A DNA stretch of 64,000 nucleotides. Source: a methane-oxidizing endosymbiont of Gigantopelta aegis. GTDB taxonomy: Bacteria > Pseudomonadota > Gammaproteobacteria > Methylococcales > Methylomonadaceae. Shown here in pieces: positions 19,607 to 28,468 of the stretch (position 1 is the first letter of the stretch; every line of letters starts with the position of its first letter). The stretch is from the NCBI RefSeq assembly GCF_016097405.1, contig NZ_JAEHGD010000001.1, positions 430,900 to 494,899 of the forward strand, in the 5' to 3' direction. Position numbers and translations under genes: made by a program. The notes beneath the pieces were generated by a model, which saw only the letters and a program-made list of their open reading frames with translations, was not told the DNA's origin and ran no database searches.

Positions 19607-20185
19607 TTATAGGCTATTCAGTGGATTCGGTTTTGTTGGCAGCCGGCGCCCTGTTTTATTTGCCGGCAACCGGAATGGATGTTTTATAGATTTCAGTTTT
19701 CTAGGCTTCGGTTTTCTGAGTTCAATTTCCTGCGTTTGTCCTGAGCGTTCAATAATTATTCGGTCGGTAAGAATCTGTTTGATCGTCCAGCCTGCGATCT
19801 CATCACCTACCGATTTTTTCAGATAGTGATCCGCATTAGTTTGGTCTTTTATTAACGCGATGAGTTTATTCTCAATCGTGTAAACGCCCATCAATGCAAA
19901 TTGCTTAATATCATTGGATATCGCAGCAATGCTATCATCATCACTGCCACCTTCTATCGGCCGCCGACCTTCAATGAACAGCGGTCGCATAACAATTTCC
20001 TGATAATTGTCGAACGGCAATTGAGTAAACTCACTGTCAGGCAGCCGAATCTGATTTTCCATACTTGCCGGTTGAATAATTGCCTTATCCTCTTCAACGT
20101 GGTTTAGCCAGAACCATTCTAATAGCAATAACCCCAGCAACATAACTGAAACCAGCGATAATAGTTTAATCAGGCTGTTTTTCAT
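19607..20185 (-). CDS. gspN: type II secretion protein GspN/GspC-like (XpsN type)
   Basis: A 192-aa inner-membrane protein with one N-terminal transmembrane helix (about residues 7-27), a linker, and a periplasmic homology-region domain (about 90-160: LMGVYTIENKLIALI ... DRIIIERSGQTQEIEL). That domain resembles the HR domain of GspC/PilP, which docks to the secretin. The position between gspM and gspD is that of xpsN in Xanthomonas, whose order E-F-G-H-I-J-K-L-M-N-D this operon follows. No separate gspC is present in the window. It overlaps gspM by 4 bases and precedes gspD by 14. Confidence 0.72.
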   Translation of the reverse strand: MKNSLIKLLSLVSVMLLGLLLLEWFWLNHVEEDKAIIQPASMENQIRLPDSEFTQLPFDNYQEIVMRPLFIEGRRPIEGGSDDDSIAAISNDIKQFALMGVYTIENKLIALIKDQTNADHYLKKSVGDEIAGWTIKQILTDRIIIERSGQTQEIELRKPKPRKLKSIKHPFRLPANKTGRRLPTKPNPLNSL

Positions 20186-20760
20186 GACTGTTGCCTCAGA
20201 AAGCTGACAACCTGAAAACGGATATTTAATTGATTACTCGGTTCAATTTTTCGGGTTTTACGGTTACGCTTGCCTCGAACAGGTCGAATATCAAGCTGTT
20301 TAATCATCTTTACCGGAATTGACGTTTCAATTCCATGCAAAACATCGCGCAATACCTTAATATCACCTTTCATTCTGACTTGTACTACGATTTCAGTTAA
20401 GTCGTCTCGTTCACGCATGGGTAAAACCTGAGTGCTATTTAACTGCCCCCCGGCATCGGCAACCAATGTTTTGACAAATTTCTGTAAGCCGGCGGAGGCC
20501 AAGGCCGCCGTCTCATAGTGCCCGAAATAACCTTGTTGTTTGAATTGCTGATGTAATTGTTCGAGTTGAGCTTCAATCGTACTTTCTTTAGCAGCAATTT
20601 GATGCATTTTTTGCAACCGGAAGATTAACTCCTGTTTTTGCTCCTGATAAGCTAAACCTTGTGACAACAATGGAATGACCACCACAAAGCTCAACACCGC
20701 TAAAACCAAAATCAATAAGCCCAGCGCCAGCCAGCGTTGTATTGCGGTGTCCCTATTCAT
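20182..20760 (-). CDS. gspM: type II secretion protein GspM
   Basis: A 192-aa bitopic inner-membrane protein: a short cytoplasmic end, a transmembrane helix at about residues 12-33, a coiled-coil stretch rich in Gln/Glu (about 38-75) and a ferredoxin-like periplasmic domain of PilO/GspM type. It forms the inner-membrane platform with GspL. It overlaps gspL by 8 bases and gspN by 4, consistent with translational coupling. Identification relies on topology and operon position more than on strong motifs, as is usual for GspM. Confidence 0.8.
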   Translation of the reverse strand: MNRDTAIQRWLALGLLILVLAVLSFVVVIPLLSQGLAYQEQKQELIFRLQKMHQIAAKESTIEAQLEQLHQQFKQQGYFGHYETAALASAGLQKFVKTLVADAGGQLNSTQVLPMRERDDLTEIVVQVRMKGDIKVLRDVLHGIETSIPVKMIKQLDIRPVRGKRNRKTRKIEPSNQLNIRFQVVSFLRQQS

Positions 20761-21838
20761 CTGTGAAGCTCCTTTGTGTTACCTGCGCGCTGATCTGAAA
20801 ACGCTCTTTGCCCGTTCGTTTGTCTTGGGTTAAGGGGGAAATAAACCGTACATTTTCAAATACAGGTGAGGATTCCAGGATTTCTATCAGATTGGATGCT
20901 GTTCCTGACTGCCCTTGAATCTGGATTGAATTATCTTGCAATTTGAAATGCGTTAGCCAGGTGTTATCTGGTAATAGATGAGTCAAATGAAATAAAATCT
21001 CATTCAATGTGGGAATTGATTGTTTTAACGCGACAAGCTTCTGCGTTTCCGCCAATAAGCGGTCAATTTCTTGTTGTTGCAGCTGTACCTTTTGAATTTT
21101 CTTTTGTAACGGTTTCAATTGTTGGCGAAGCGCTTCGACCTGTCCTTCGCCCACTAGAACAGGCAAGATAAATAATCCCAGTGCAAGTGACCCCGTTATA
21201 ACGACCAGTCCACCGACTAAGCCACGCATGAAACGGTTCTTTGTCCGTTGTTTATCTTCGGGCAACAAATTATAACGATAGTCCCTATCCGGATGATAGT
21301 TACATTCGACCCAATCAATCGGAATGTTTGCGGCAATAAGTTGTGAATAGAGAGTGTCGAAGCTTGAGCGTGGTGTTAAGGCTAACAATACGGTGATATT
21401 TTCCGGTGTTTCTTGCCGTAAAACCTGCGCGCTAAAATATACCTGTTCTGCGCTAAACGGCGTATATTTATCCAGTTCAAATTGCATGACCTGCATCAGG
21501 TTAGGCTTGACTGCCGCCGGCAATATCAGCTCTTTTTCCAACGCTTGCCCGCTATTCAATGACAAAATAAAACGCGCTTTATCCAGTTCTGGAAATTTCT
21601 GCTTTAATTCGACATATTGCTGAGCCAGATGATTCAGGTCAAGCTGTGCCAGGCGTTGTTTTTTACCGGCTTTAAAGCGATAAATTACCAGCTTTTCCGG
21701 TTCGGACTGTAAAACAATATCTTCAGCCTGCTCAAACAGCCTGGATTTAATGTTTTCGGGAACCCAGGCCAACAGCCCCTGCCCCCACCAACGAAAAAAA
21801 GCTTTCAGGTCGAATTGAATTTCTTTATTCAGATTCAT
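20753..21838 (-). CDS. gspL: type II secretion protein GspL (PilN-like C-terminus)
   Basis: A 361-aa protein with a cytoplasmic domain resembling the actin-like half of GspL, including a LPAAVKPNLMQVMQFELDKYTPF segment typical of this family. One transmembrane helix follows at about residues 205-228, then a coiled coil and a PilN-like periplasmic domain. In this system GspL links the ATPase GspE to GspM. The gene overlaps gspK by 14 bases. The reading frame is intact even though gspF and gspD are broken. Confidence 0.8.
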   Translation of the reverse strand: MNLNKEIQFDLKAFFRWWGQGLLAWVPENIKSRLFEQAEDIVLQSEPEKLVIYRFKAGKKQRLAQLDLNHLAQQYVELKQKFPELDKARFILSLNSGQALEKELILPAAVKPNLMQVMQFELDKYTPFSAEQVYFSAQVLRQETPENITVLLALTPRSSFDTLYSQLIAANIPIDWVECNYHPDRDYRYNLLPEDKQRTKNRFMRGLVGGLVVITGSLALGLFILPVLVGEGQVEALRQQLKPLQKKIQKVQLQQQEIDRLLAETQKLVALKQSIPTLNEILFHLTHLLPDNTWLTHFKLQDNSIQIQGQSGTASNLIEILESSPVFENVRFISPLTQDKRTGKERFQISAQVTQRSFTDE

Positions 21839-22772
21839 AATTTATGACTAAACTGTCCATGTTGTCGTTGAAAAATCCAGGATAATCATAAAGATCTTCC
21901 CAATCCACTACTTGAAACGGTTTTTCCGCCGATTGATTTTTTTGCATAATAACACTGATGCCACCTTCCAAACCTTGAGCAGTTTTCGCCTGCACGATAA
22001 CCTGAAAGGTATTGGACGCCGGCGAGCCAGAACTGGCGCTATTGTTGATTGAATTGCCGGGTAATAGTGGAGGCGGTAACCCTTGTCGGTAATTTTCGGC
22101 CCGTTGTCTGAGATAATCATCGATGGTTTTACCATCCAGTCCCGTCACGATGGATAATACCGCTTTATCGGCTACGGCCAGATTGACCTTGCCTTGTGTA
22201 TTATACAGACTGAATAGCTTTTTCAGTTGCCGATAAACCGTCGGCGTCATGCCTAGAACTTGTTGCAATTCCTGCATAGATCTAAATGGTTGATTGGCTG
22301 GGCCATAGGGCAATCCAGCCACCTTGTATTCCTCTTTTTCCGCGCCATTGATACGCACTAGGTCATCGGCATCACGCCAATCCAGAATAGCACTAATCAG
22401 AGCCTGCTGAGCGGCCTGACTAAGGGGGGTCTGTACCATAATCTGTCCCAGCGTCACTGGATCCACTTTATTCAAACTGAACTTCCCTGCTTCTGACAAA
22501 ATTTTCACCCGAATGGTGGCATTTTGTAAGCTAAACTGATAAAGACTGCCATCATCACGCCATTGTTTGTTTTTATCTGTGTGTAACAGCATTTTTTGCG
22601 CCATACTGACGCCACTTTGTGCCAATGCCTGAATCACTGCATGATCGCGCATCGAAACTACCACCGCAGTTTCCCGACGCATAGTCAACGCAAAACTAGC
22701 CGCCATCAGAGTCAATAAGGAAAGCACCCAAATGACAATAACCAAAGCGACACCGGAACAGGATTTTTTCAT
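21825..22772 (-). CDS. gspK: type II secretion minor pseudopilin GspK
   Basis: The largest minor pseudopilin (315 aa), which together with GspI and GspJ caps the pseudopilus tip. The N-terminus has a basic leader and a prepilin-type hydrophobic helix (SGVALVIVIWVLSLLTLMAA), with the XpsK/GspK-type globular domain after it (WRDADDLVRINGAE, a Helix-hairpin-helix-like LDGKTIDDYLRQR). It overlaps gspJ by 4 bases and gspL by 14. Processing requires a prepilin peptidase that is not encoded in this window. Confidence 0.87.
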   Translation of the reverse strand: MKKSCSGVALVIVIWVLSLLTLMAASFALTMRRETAVVVSMRDHAVIQALAQSGVSMAQKMLLHTDKNKQWRDDGSLYQFSLQNATIRVKILSEAGKFSLNKVDPVTLGQIMVQTPLSQAAQQALISAILDWRDADDLVRINGAEKEEYKVAGLPYGPANQPFRSMQELQQVLGMTPTVYRQLKKLFSLYNTQGKVNLAVADKAVLSIVTGLDGKTIDDYLRQRAENYRQGLPPPLLPGNSINNSASSGSPASNTFQVIVQAKTAQGLEGGISVIMQKNQSAEKPFQVVDWEDLYDYPGFFNDNMDSLVINYESE

Positions 22773-23395
22773 AACCCCAAATTCGGTATTCGGTTGTCAT
22801 TCTGCATGCCAGCACGCTTCAAGGCAAAAATCATCGGCGGCCAGGGACTGCCATCCGCCAGTTCAATACTGATTTTGACCAGTGCAGGTAAAGCCTCTTT
22901 ATCCTGCCATTGCTGCGCCCACTCTTGTACTTCAGCATCAAAATAATGTATTTTGAACGAGGTTATCTGTACCAATAAAATTTGCGGCTGTGCTTTAATT
23001 TCGCTGTTTTCCTGAAAAGAAAAGGGTTTTACCGACACCATCAAGCGTTGACTATCATTGTGTTTATCCAGATACAGTTCAAACTGTTGCAAGCCTTTAT
23101 AGGCAGAACTTAATGGCATATCAGACACAAATTTCACTGTGTGTCTCTGCCCTTGAAACATAAAGACACGTTGCCCATCATCACGCCCCCAAAGCGGCCT
23201 CGCATTACCTAAATAGCGTTTTAAAAAACCATAGGTCACCGCTTTTTCATTAACTTGGGCAATCTTCTGTTCCCCCAGGCTCCAACTTCGGGCACTGGTA
23301 CTTAAACTGGCAAATAACAACACCATCATGATGCTGAGCAGGGACATCGCCAACAACACTTCAAGTAGGGTAAACCCTCGTTGTTTACAAAGCAT
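22769..23395 (-). CDS. gspJ: type II secretion minor pseudopilin GspJ
   Basis: A 208-aa prepilin-like protein. It has a class III leader and methylation-type helix (RGFTLLEVLLAMSLLSIMMVLLFA) with the cleavage glycine and Glu+5 visible, followed by a beta-rich globular domain typical of GspJ (RSWSLGEQKIAQVNEKAVTYGFLKRYL). It is expected to sit in the I-J-K tip complex. It overlaps gspI by 11 bases and gspK by 4. Confidence 0.85.
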   Translation of the reverse strand: MLCKQRGFTLLEVLLAMSLLSIMMVLLFASLSTSARSWSLGEQKIAQVNEKAVTYGFLKRYLGNARPLWGRDDGQRVFMFQGQRHTVKFVSDMPLSSAYKGLQQFELYLDKHNDSQRLMVSVKPFSFQENSEIKAQPQILLVQITSFKIHYFDAEVQEWAQQWQDKEALPALVKISIELADGSPWPPMIFALKRAGMQNDNRIPNLGL

Positions 23396-23762
23396 TATTC
23401 CGGGGGCGGGTTTTAAGTTCAGTCAATAGCAGTTGACGACCCTCGTCGCCCCAGCTGACGCTGACATGTACGGCATACAAAAGCAGACTGGATTCGTTGT
23501 CGGCAAATACCTCTTCAATCTTGACTCGCCAATGAAAACGGTCCAGCACGACACCATCTCTTTGCCCGGTCTCAAGCGCTGTTTCTATACCGGTTGAAGC
23601 CAATAATGACTCAGCTAACTGTGTCGCCAGGGTATAATTTTCAGCCACACCTGCATTATTGACGCCTTGTGAAAATATAGTCAGACACACACTCAAGGCA
23701 ATCGCCATAATATTAAAGGCAACGAGTATTTCCAGTAACGAAAAACCCTTGTTTTTATTCAT
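23385..23762 (-). CDS. gspI: type II secretion minor pseudopilin GspI
   Basis: A 125-aa minor pseudopilin with leader MNKNKGFSLLEILVAFNIMAIAL, a textbook prepilin N-terminus (cleavage after Gly, Glu at +5). A short GspI-type domain follows (ATQLAESLLASTGIE ... FHWRVKIEEV). It overlaps gspH by 8 bases and gspJ by 11. Its partners are GspJ and GspK at the pseudopilus tip. Confidence 0.86.
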   Translation of the reverse strand: MNKNKGFSLLEILVAFNIMAIALSVCLTIFSQGVNNAGVAENYTLATQLAESLLASTGIETALETGQRDGVVLDRFHWRVKIEEVFADNESSLLLYAVHVSVSWGDEGRQLLLTELKTRPRNNAL

Positions 23763-24204
23763 CGACGACTGTCACATTGCCATTTATCCAATTGATATCA
23801 ATGCGCTGATAAAAACCGCCTTGTTCCAGCTCGATGCGACCGCCGCTAGAAGAGCTGTCTGGATAAAACACCACTCGCCCCTCCTCATTTTTAACCGTAT
23901 TCTCAGCCAGCGTTAAAGTTAAGCGTATTGATTCAGGCAAGATAAATTTTTTTTCCCGATCACTGATCCGATAACTGTTATCAATCAGGTTTATGCTGAC
24001 CCAGACCCGCTTGCGACTTATCAAGGCTTGCCCTCGCGCATAGCGCAATGCCGACGCCATATCTCTGGCAGCGGCCTTGATTTGTGATGCTGGATTACCG
24101 TTAGCAATATTGATACTGATAGCGCCTACGGCCAAAACGACGATAAACAAAACAATCATCAGCTCCAGCAGGGTAAATCCTTTTATACTGCGAGCAGCTT
24201 TCAT
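23755..24204 (-). CDS. gspH: type II secretion minor pseudopilin GspH
   Basis: A 149-aa pseudopilin with the prepilin motif KGFTLLELMIVLFIVVLAVGA and the GspH/FimT-type domain (AARDMASALRYARGQALISRKRVWVSINL ... YPDSSSSGGRIELEQGG). It connects the major pseudopilin shaft with the tip complex. The start overlaps the gspG stop by 4 bases. Confidence 0.87.
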   Translation of the reverse strand: MKAARSIKGFTLLELMIVLFIVVLAVGAISINIANGNPASQIKAAARDMASALRYARGQALISRKRVWVSINLIDNSYRISDREKKFILPESIRLTLTLAENTVKNEEGRVVFYPDSSSSGGRIELEQGGFYQRIDINWINGNVTVVDE

Positions 24205-24629
24205 TCCCAGCTATTGATATCCTGGTCTTCACCTTCGCCGCCCGGTTTGTTATCTGCACCCAAAGTATAAAGGTCAAATTTTCCGTGCTCACCCGGCGAT
24301 GTATAATGATAATCTTGTTGCCACGGATCTTTGGGAATTTTTGCTTTGCGTAAATACGGACCATTCCAGGATTTACTGTCGGCAGGTTTTGTCACCAAAG
24401 CCGCCAAACCTTGCTCGGTTGTTGGATAGCGGCCATTATCCAGCTTGTACATATCCAAGGCAGCTGACAGATCTTCAACCTGTACCCGCGCGGTTTTACT
24501 TTTAGACGCACCCATGTGCTTCATCACTTGCGGCCCAACGATACCTGCTAACAGAGCAATAATGCCTAGTACCACCAATAACTCCAGCAAGGTAAAGCCT
24601 GCCTGTTGTTTATTTTGCCAATTTTTCAT
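24201..24629 (-). CDS. gspG: type II secretion major pseudopilin GspG
   Basis: The shaft subunit of the pseudopilus (142 aa). It starts with a basic leader and AGFTLLELLVVLGIIALLAGIV, followed by the conserved GspG block with LDMYKLDNGRYPTTEQGLAAL and KDPWQQDYHYTSPGEHG. The C-terminal acidic loop (GGEGEDQDINSW) matches the calcium-binding site known in this family. It begins 9 bases after the end of the gspF remnant, on the far side of IS copy 2 from the rest of gspF. Its expression may therefore be polar on that insertion. Confidence 0.93.
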   Translation of the reverse strand: MKNWQNKQQAGFTLLELLVVLGIIALLAGIVGPQVMKHMGASKSKTARVQVEDLSAALDMYKLDNGRYPTTEQGLAALVTKPADSKSWNGPYLRKAKIPKDPWQQDYHYTSPGEHGKFDLYTLGADNKPGGEGEDQDINSWE

Positions 24630-24706
24630 TCATGCCTCTCAAATAACCAAATCATTTACACTCAGGATTGCCAATAAAATAGACACGATAATACCGGCAA
24701 TCATTA

Positions 24707-25422
24707 GGGGCTGTTGCCATTTCACATAGGTAACCATAAAAAGGCGCAAGCCAGAGCGATAGAGCCTTCAAAATTTCGTTTGAGTTTGTCATATCGCGTG
24801 GCGATCGCTCTGAAATGCTTAAGTCTTGCAAACACATTTTCAACGAGATGGCGATATTTGTAGAGACACCAATCCATTTCATCATTTCCCCGAGTTGAAT
24901 TCTTTTTTCTTGGGATAACAGGAACAGCCCCTTTGTCTTTAATTTGAAGACGTAATGCTTCACTGTCATAGCCTCTGTCAGCAACTATATAGTCACCTTT
25001 TGGGAGCTCTGCAACTAATTTCGGTGCTTCTTTACAGTCATGAACTTCGCCGCCTGTCACTGAGAAATGAATAGGAAGACCACAGGCATCAACGGCCATA
25101 TGAATTTTACTGGTGTTCCCGGCGACAGATTTCCCTATCGCTGTTTCTTGTTCACAGGCCGCACCACTACTATGCTGATGTGCTTTCACAATACTCCCAT
25201 CAATAAATTCCCATTCCAGGTCTGGATCAACAACCAAGGCGTTAAAAATACCCATCAGTTTTTCTTTACGAGACCAGTCATTGAATCGTTTATATACCGC
25301 ATTCCAATTACCAAAAGCCGTGGGTAAATCTCTCCAGGGACAACCTACTCGCAAGCGATAAAAAATACCTTCGACTGTTTTTCGAAGACAAGGTTTGTCA
25401 TAAATTCCCATTTTCAACATAA
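24707..25422 (-). mobile_element. IS5-family insertion sequence copy 2, inside gspF
   Basis: The second copy of the element seen in gspD, nearly identical over the shared parts. The left inverted repeat (GGGGCTGTTGCC at 24707) is intact next to a TA. The right end stops at 25422, directly against the other TA (25423-25424), and lacks the outer 136 bases found in copy 1, including the right inverted repeat and the first codons of the transposase. Full length inferred from the two copies together is about 852 bp. Confidence 0.82.
24722..25420 (-). pseudogene. IS5-family transposase, 5'-truncated (copy 2)
   Basis: This copy holds the complete catalytic region. The first Asp lies in EFIDGSIVKAHQH, the second in VADRGYDSE and the Glu in RHLVENVFARLK, the arrangement of IS5-family DDE transposases. 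It ends LWLPM as expected. The N-terminal residues present in copy 1 (MPRQMLTDELWEKLKII) are missing because the element's right end is deleted. The visible frame opens at an internal methionine, MLKMGIYDKP. Without its own start region and one inverted repeat it cannot move by itself. Confidence 0.82.
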
Positions 25423-26573
25423 TAAACCTAAAATTATAATCAACGCCGGCTCCAACAACGCCAGCATCCGTTCAATCGCTGTCCGCAGATGTTTGTCGTA
25501 ATTATCTGCCAGTCGCAGCAGCATTTCGTCCAACCGACCGCTTTCTTCCCCCATGCGAATCATCTGCACCGCAAGTTGAGGAAAAAACGCGCTTTCTGCC
25601 AATGCCGCCGACAGACTTTTGCCCTGTTTCAGATGTAATAACGCCGTATCTAGAGTATCGGCAACTGCACTATTCGAAACTGTTTCCCGAACAATCGACA
25701 GCGCCTTTAGCATGGAGACGCCATTGCCTAACAATGTTCCCAGCGTGCGAGATAAATTAGCCATTTCTTTCTGCACCAGGATTTCACCTAATAATGGCCA
25801 CTTTAAAAAACGGGCATCCCATATTTTTTTTTGCTCAGGGTCAGTCCATTGCTGTCTGAAATAAACACCCATAGCCACCAGAAAAAACAGTAGCGCACCC
25901 CACCATCGCTGTAAAAAATCGGCTAATGCAACAACAATTTGTGTCGGCAAGGGCAATGCTTTTCCGGCCGATTCAAACATTTCACTGAACTGCGGCACAA
26001 CAAAGGTAAGCATAACAAACAAAGATGACAACGACATGATTAGCAAAATTGCAGGATAAATCAGTGCTGTTGCCACACTGTTTTTTAACGCCTGATTTTG
26101 TTCCAAATAAACCGCCAACCGCTTTAGGACTTCGGCCAGATCGCCACCCGTTTCTCCGGCCCGGATCATATTCAGATAAAAACGACCGAATAAACCAGGC
26201 TGTCGTTCCAGTGCATCAGCCAAGGAAGCCCCGCTTTTTACATCGTGCAAAACCTGGCCAATGATCCGATTCAATATTTTATTGTCCTGGGTCAAGTCCA
26301 TTAAAATCCGTAACGACCGATCCAATGGTAACCCCGATGACAGCAGTGTCGCGAGTTCGTCGGTAAAAACCAGAATATCCTTGTCAGACAGTTTAATCGC
26401 GGCGTCAGAAAACCGGATACCTAAGAATTTTTGTTCACCCTGCTTGTGAATTTCGAGCGGAATCCAGCCTTTTTGCTGTAATTGCTCCAGCATGGCTTGT
26501 TGGTTGCTCGCATGACTTTGGCCGTGTTCAATTTCGCCCTGCGTATTGACGGCCTTATAAGAATACAACGGCA

Positions 26574-28283
26574 TTATTTTTCCGATGTCACCCGCAGAAC
26601 TTCTTCTAATGTTGTCACACCTTGCACAACTTTCATCAGACCATCTTCATACAAGGTTCGCATACCCTCATTGATGGCTTGTTGCTGAATAATTCTGGCT
26701 TGTTCATGTTGCATGACTTGTTGTTTGATTGTCACCGACATTGGTAAAAATTCAATAATCGCCTGCCGTCCCCGGTAGCCGATGTTTCCACAATGCTGAC
26801 ACCCCGTTGCCTTATATAACATAGCTTCTTGTTGTTCAATCAACCCTTTTCGCTGTAATTCTTCAATTAATTTTCCGGGTGCAGGATAAGGCTGTTTACA
26901 ATGTTCACAGAGTACTCGGACTAGGCGCTGGGCTAAAATCCCATTGACCGTTGAGCTGATCAGATATTCTTCCAGTCCCATATCCAACAACCGTGTTACC
27001 CCGCCCGCCGCATCGTTGGTATGCAGTGTCGATAATACCAAGTGCCCGGTCAGCGCCGATTGCACGGCAATGCGTGCCGTTTCTAAATCACGCATTTCGC
27101 CAATCATGATGACATCCGGGTCTTGTCTGACGATTGACCGCAAAGCAGAGGCAAAGCTAAGCCCGATTTGAGGTTTAACCTGAATCTGATTGACACCTTC
27201 TAGTTGATATTCAATAGGGTCTTCAACTGTAATAATCTTTCGCTCGGCCGTATTCAGCTGTTTTAAGGCGGTATAGAGCGTAGTTGATTTACCACTACCG
27301 GTTGGCCCGGTAATCAGAATAATGCCATGCGGCTGAGCCAAAGCTGAAAAAAATTGCGCCGAATGTTGACCGGAAAACCCGAGTGCCGAAAAATCCAGCA
27401 CAATATTTTCCTTATCTAATAAACGTAACACCACACTTTCGCCATACAGGGTAGGAATGGTTGAAACCCGTAAGTCCAGTTCCTTACCCAGCATTTTCAG
27501 CTTGATTCGCCCATCTTGCGGCAAACGGCGTTCGGCGATATCAAGCTTTGCCATAATCTTGATGCGCGACAAAACAGCTGCGGCCGAAGAGACTGGAAAC
27601 TCCTCGATATTTTGTAACACACCATCAATCCGAAGCCGGACTTTTAAGGACTGCTCGAACGGTTCAATATGAATGTCGGATGCACGCAGTTCTATCGCTT
27701 TTTGTAAAACCAGGTTCACCATTCTAACGACGGGGGCTTCACTGGCGAGGTCTTTCAAATGCTCAAGGTCTTCACTGTCGACATCATCGTTTTCCTCCTC
27801 TGCCAGCAGTTGATCCATTTCTGATCTTTGTTCACCAAATTGTAAAGCAATCGCCTTATCAATATCGGACTGCAGCCCTATCTTTAAAAATAATGGTTTT
27901 CCAAGAGCCAATGCAATGGCATCCAAAACAAAATCATCCAGTGGATTCATCGTAGCAATGGTGACGCCTTGTGCGTCATCTGATAACAAAACCACATGAT
28001 ATTGCAGCAAAAAACGCTTTGGAATACAGTCTGGTAAAGGATTATCTAATGGATATTGTGCACTAGTTAGCTTTTCCAATCCGGTTACTGAACATAAGGC
28101 ATCGGCCACATCGCCTTCCGAACATAATCCCAACTTGACTATCAATTGAGGAATGGCCTCATCAGTACTTTGCTGTAAATGCTCTAGTCGCTTAAGTTCG
28201 TGTGGGCTTAACTTTTCATGGCTGATGAGATAATTCAGAAAATCATCATAGCACCGAGCCTGCGCCTGAATTACGGCATTCAT
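26574..28283 (-). CDS. gspE: type II secretion ATPase GspE
   Basis: Hexameric cytoplasmic ATPase that powers pseudopilus assembly. It has an N-terminal GspL-binding MshEN-like domain (about residues 20-150), Walker A GPTGSGKS at 326-333, an Asp box and Walker B (DVIMIGEMRD near 388-397), and the C-terminal zinc-binding pairs CEHC and CQHC. The 569-aa length and intact frame are normal. It is the first gene of the operon. Its stop shares one base with the gspF start region (26574). Confidence 0.95.
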   Translation of the reverse strand: MNAVIQAQARCYDDFLNYLISHEKLSPHELKRLEHLQQSTDEAIPQLIVKLGLCSEGDVADALCSVTGLEKLTSAQYPLDNPLPDCIPKRFLLQYHVVLLSDDAQGVTIATMNPLDDFVLDAIALALGKPLFLKIGLQSDIDKAIALQFGEQRSEMDQLLAEEENDDVDSEDLEHLKDLASEAPVVRMVNLVLQKAIELRASDIHIEPFEQSLKVRLRIDGVLQNIEEFPVSSAAAVLSRIKIMAKLDIAERRLPQDGRIKLKMLGKELDLRVSTIPTLYGESVVLRLLDKENIVLDFSALGFSGQHSAQFFSALAQPHGIILITGPTGSGKSTTLYTALKQLNTAERKIITVEDPIEYQLEGVNQIQVKPQIGLSFASALRSIVRQDPDVIMIGEMRDLETARIAVQSALTGHLVLSTLHTNDAAGGVTRLLDMGLEEYLISSTVNGILAQRLVRVLCEHCKQPYPAPGKLIEELQRKGLIEQQEAMLYKATGCQHCGNIGYRGRQAIIEFLPMSVTIKQQVMQHEQARIIQQQAINEGMRTLYEDGLMKVVQGVTTLEEVLRVTSEK

Positions 28284-28378
28284 TGAAAACAGAGTTCCTT
28301 TACATTAAGCTAAATCACAGAACATAGCACATTCTACTCAAATGTACTGAATTTATTCACACAATTCTTTCAGGCATA

Positions 28379-28427
28379 AAAAAATCGTGCCTCTTATGAT
28401 GTTAAGCATAAAAGTACACGATTTTTT
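28379..28427 (-). terminator. bidirectional terminator hairpin after mlaA
   Basis: An 11-base perfect inverted repeat, AAAAAATCGTG (28379-28389) and CACGATTTTTT (28417-28427). The A/T runs give a T-tail on both strands. It lies downstream of mlaA and upstream of gspE, so it should end the hpnH-hpnB-hpnM-mlaA transcript and insulate the secretion operon. Confidence 0.75.
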
Positions 28428-28433
28428 GTTATA

Positions 28434-28457
28434 GAATCTGTTTACTAATACAGATTC
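28434..28457 (-). other. second hairpin between mlaA and its terminator
   Basis: A perfect 7-bp inverted repeat, GAATCTG (28434-28440) and CAGATTC (28451-28457), with a 10-base loop. It begins 11 bases after the mlaA stop and has no T-tail. It may protect the 3' end of the mRNA or belong to a tandem terminator. Confidence 0.5.
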
Positions 28458-28468
28458 AGTTCAGTTTT

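Larger units (their letters stand above)
24639..26574 (-). pseudogene. gspF: type II secretion platform protein GspF, C-terminus split off by an IS
   Basis: GspF is the polytopic inner-membrane core of the secretion platform. The first 386 codons carry two GspF repeats, each with membrane helices (MPLYSYKAVN start, RAGETGGDL and RMGEESGRLDE motifs). They then run into an IS5-family element after PALIIILGL and stop. The last residues of the original protein (MIAGIIVSILLAILSVNDLVI) lie beyond the element and end at 24639. Joining the two flanks across a single TA restores an uninterrupted frame of normal length. The truncation removes most of the final transmembrane helix. I do not know whether the shortened protein retains any function. 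Confidence 0.85.
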
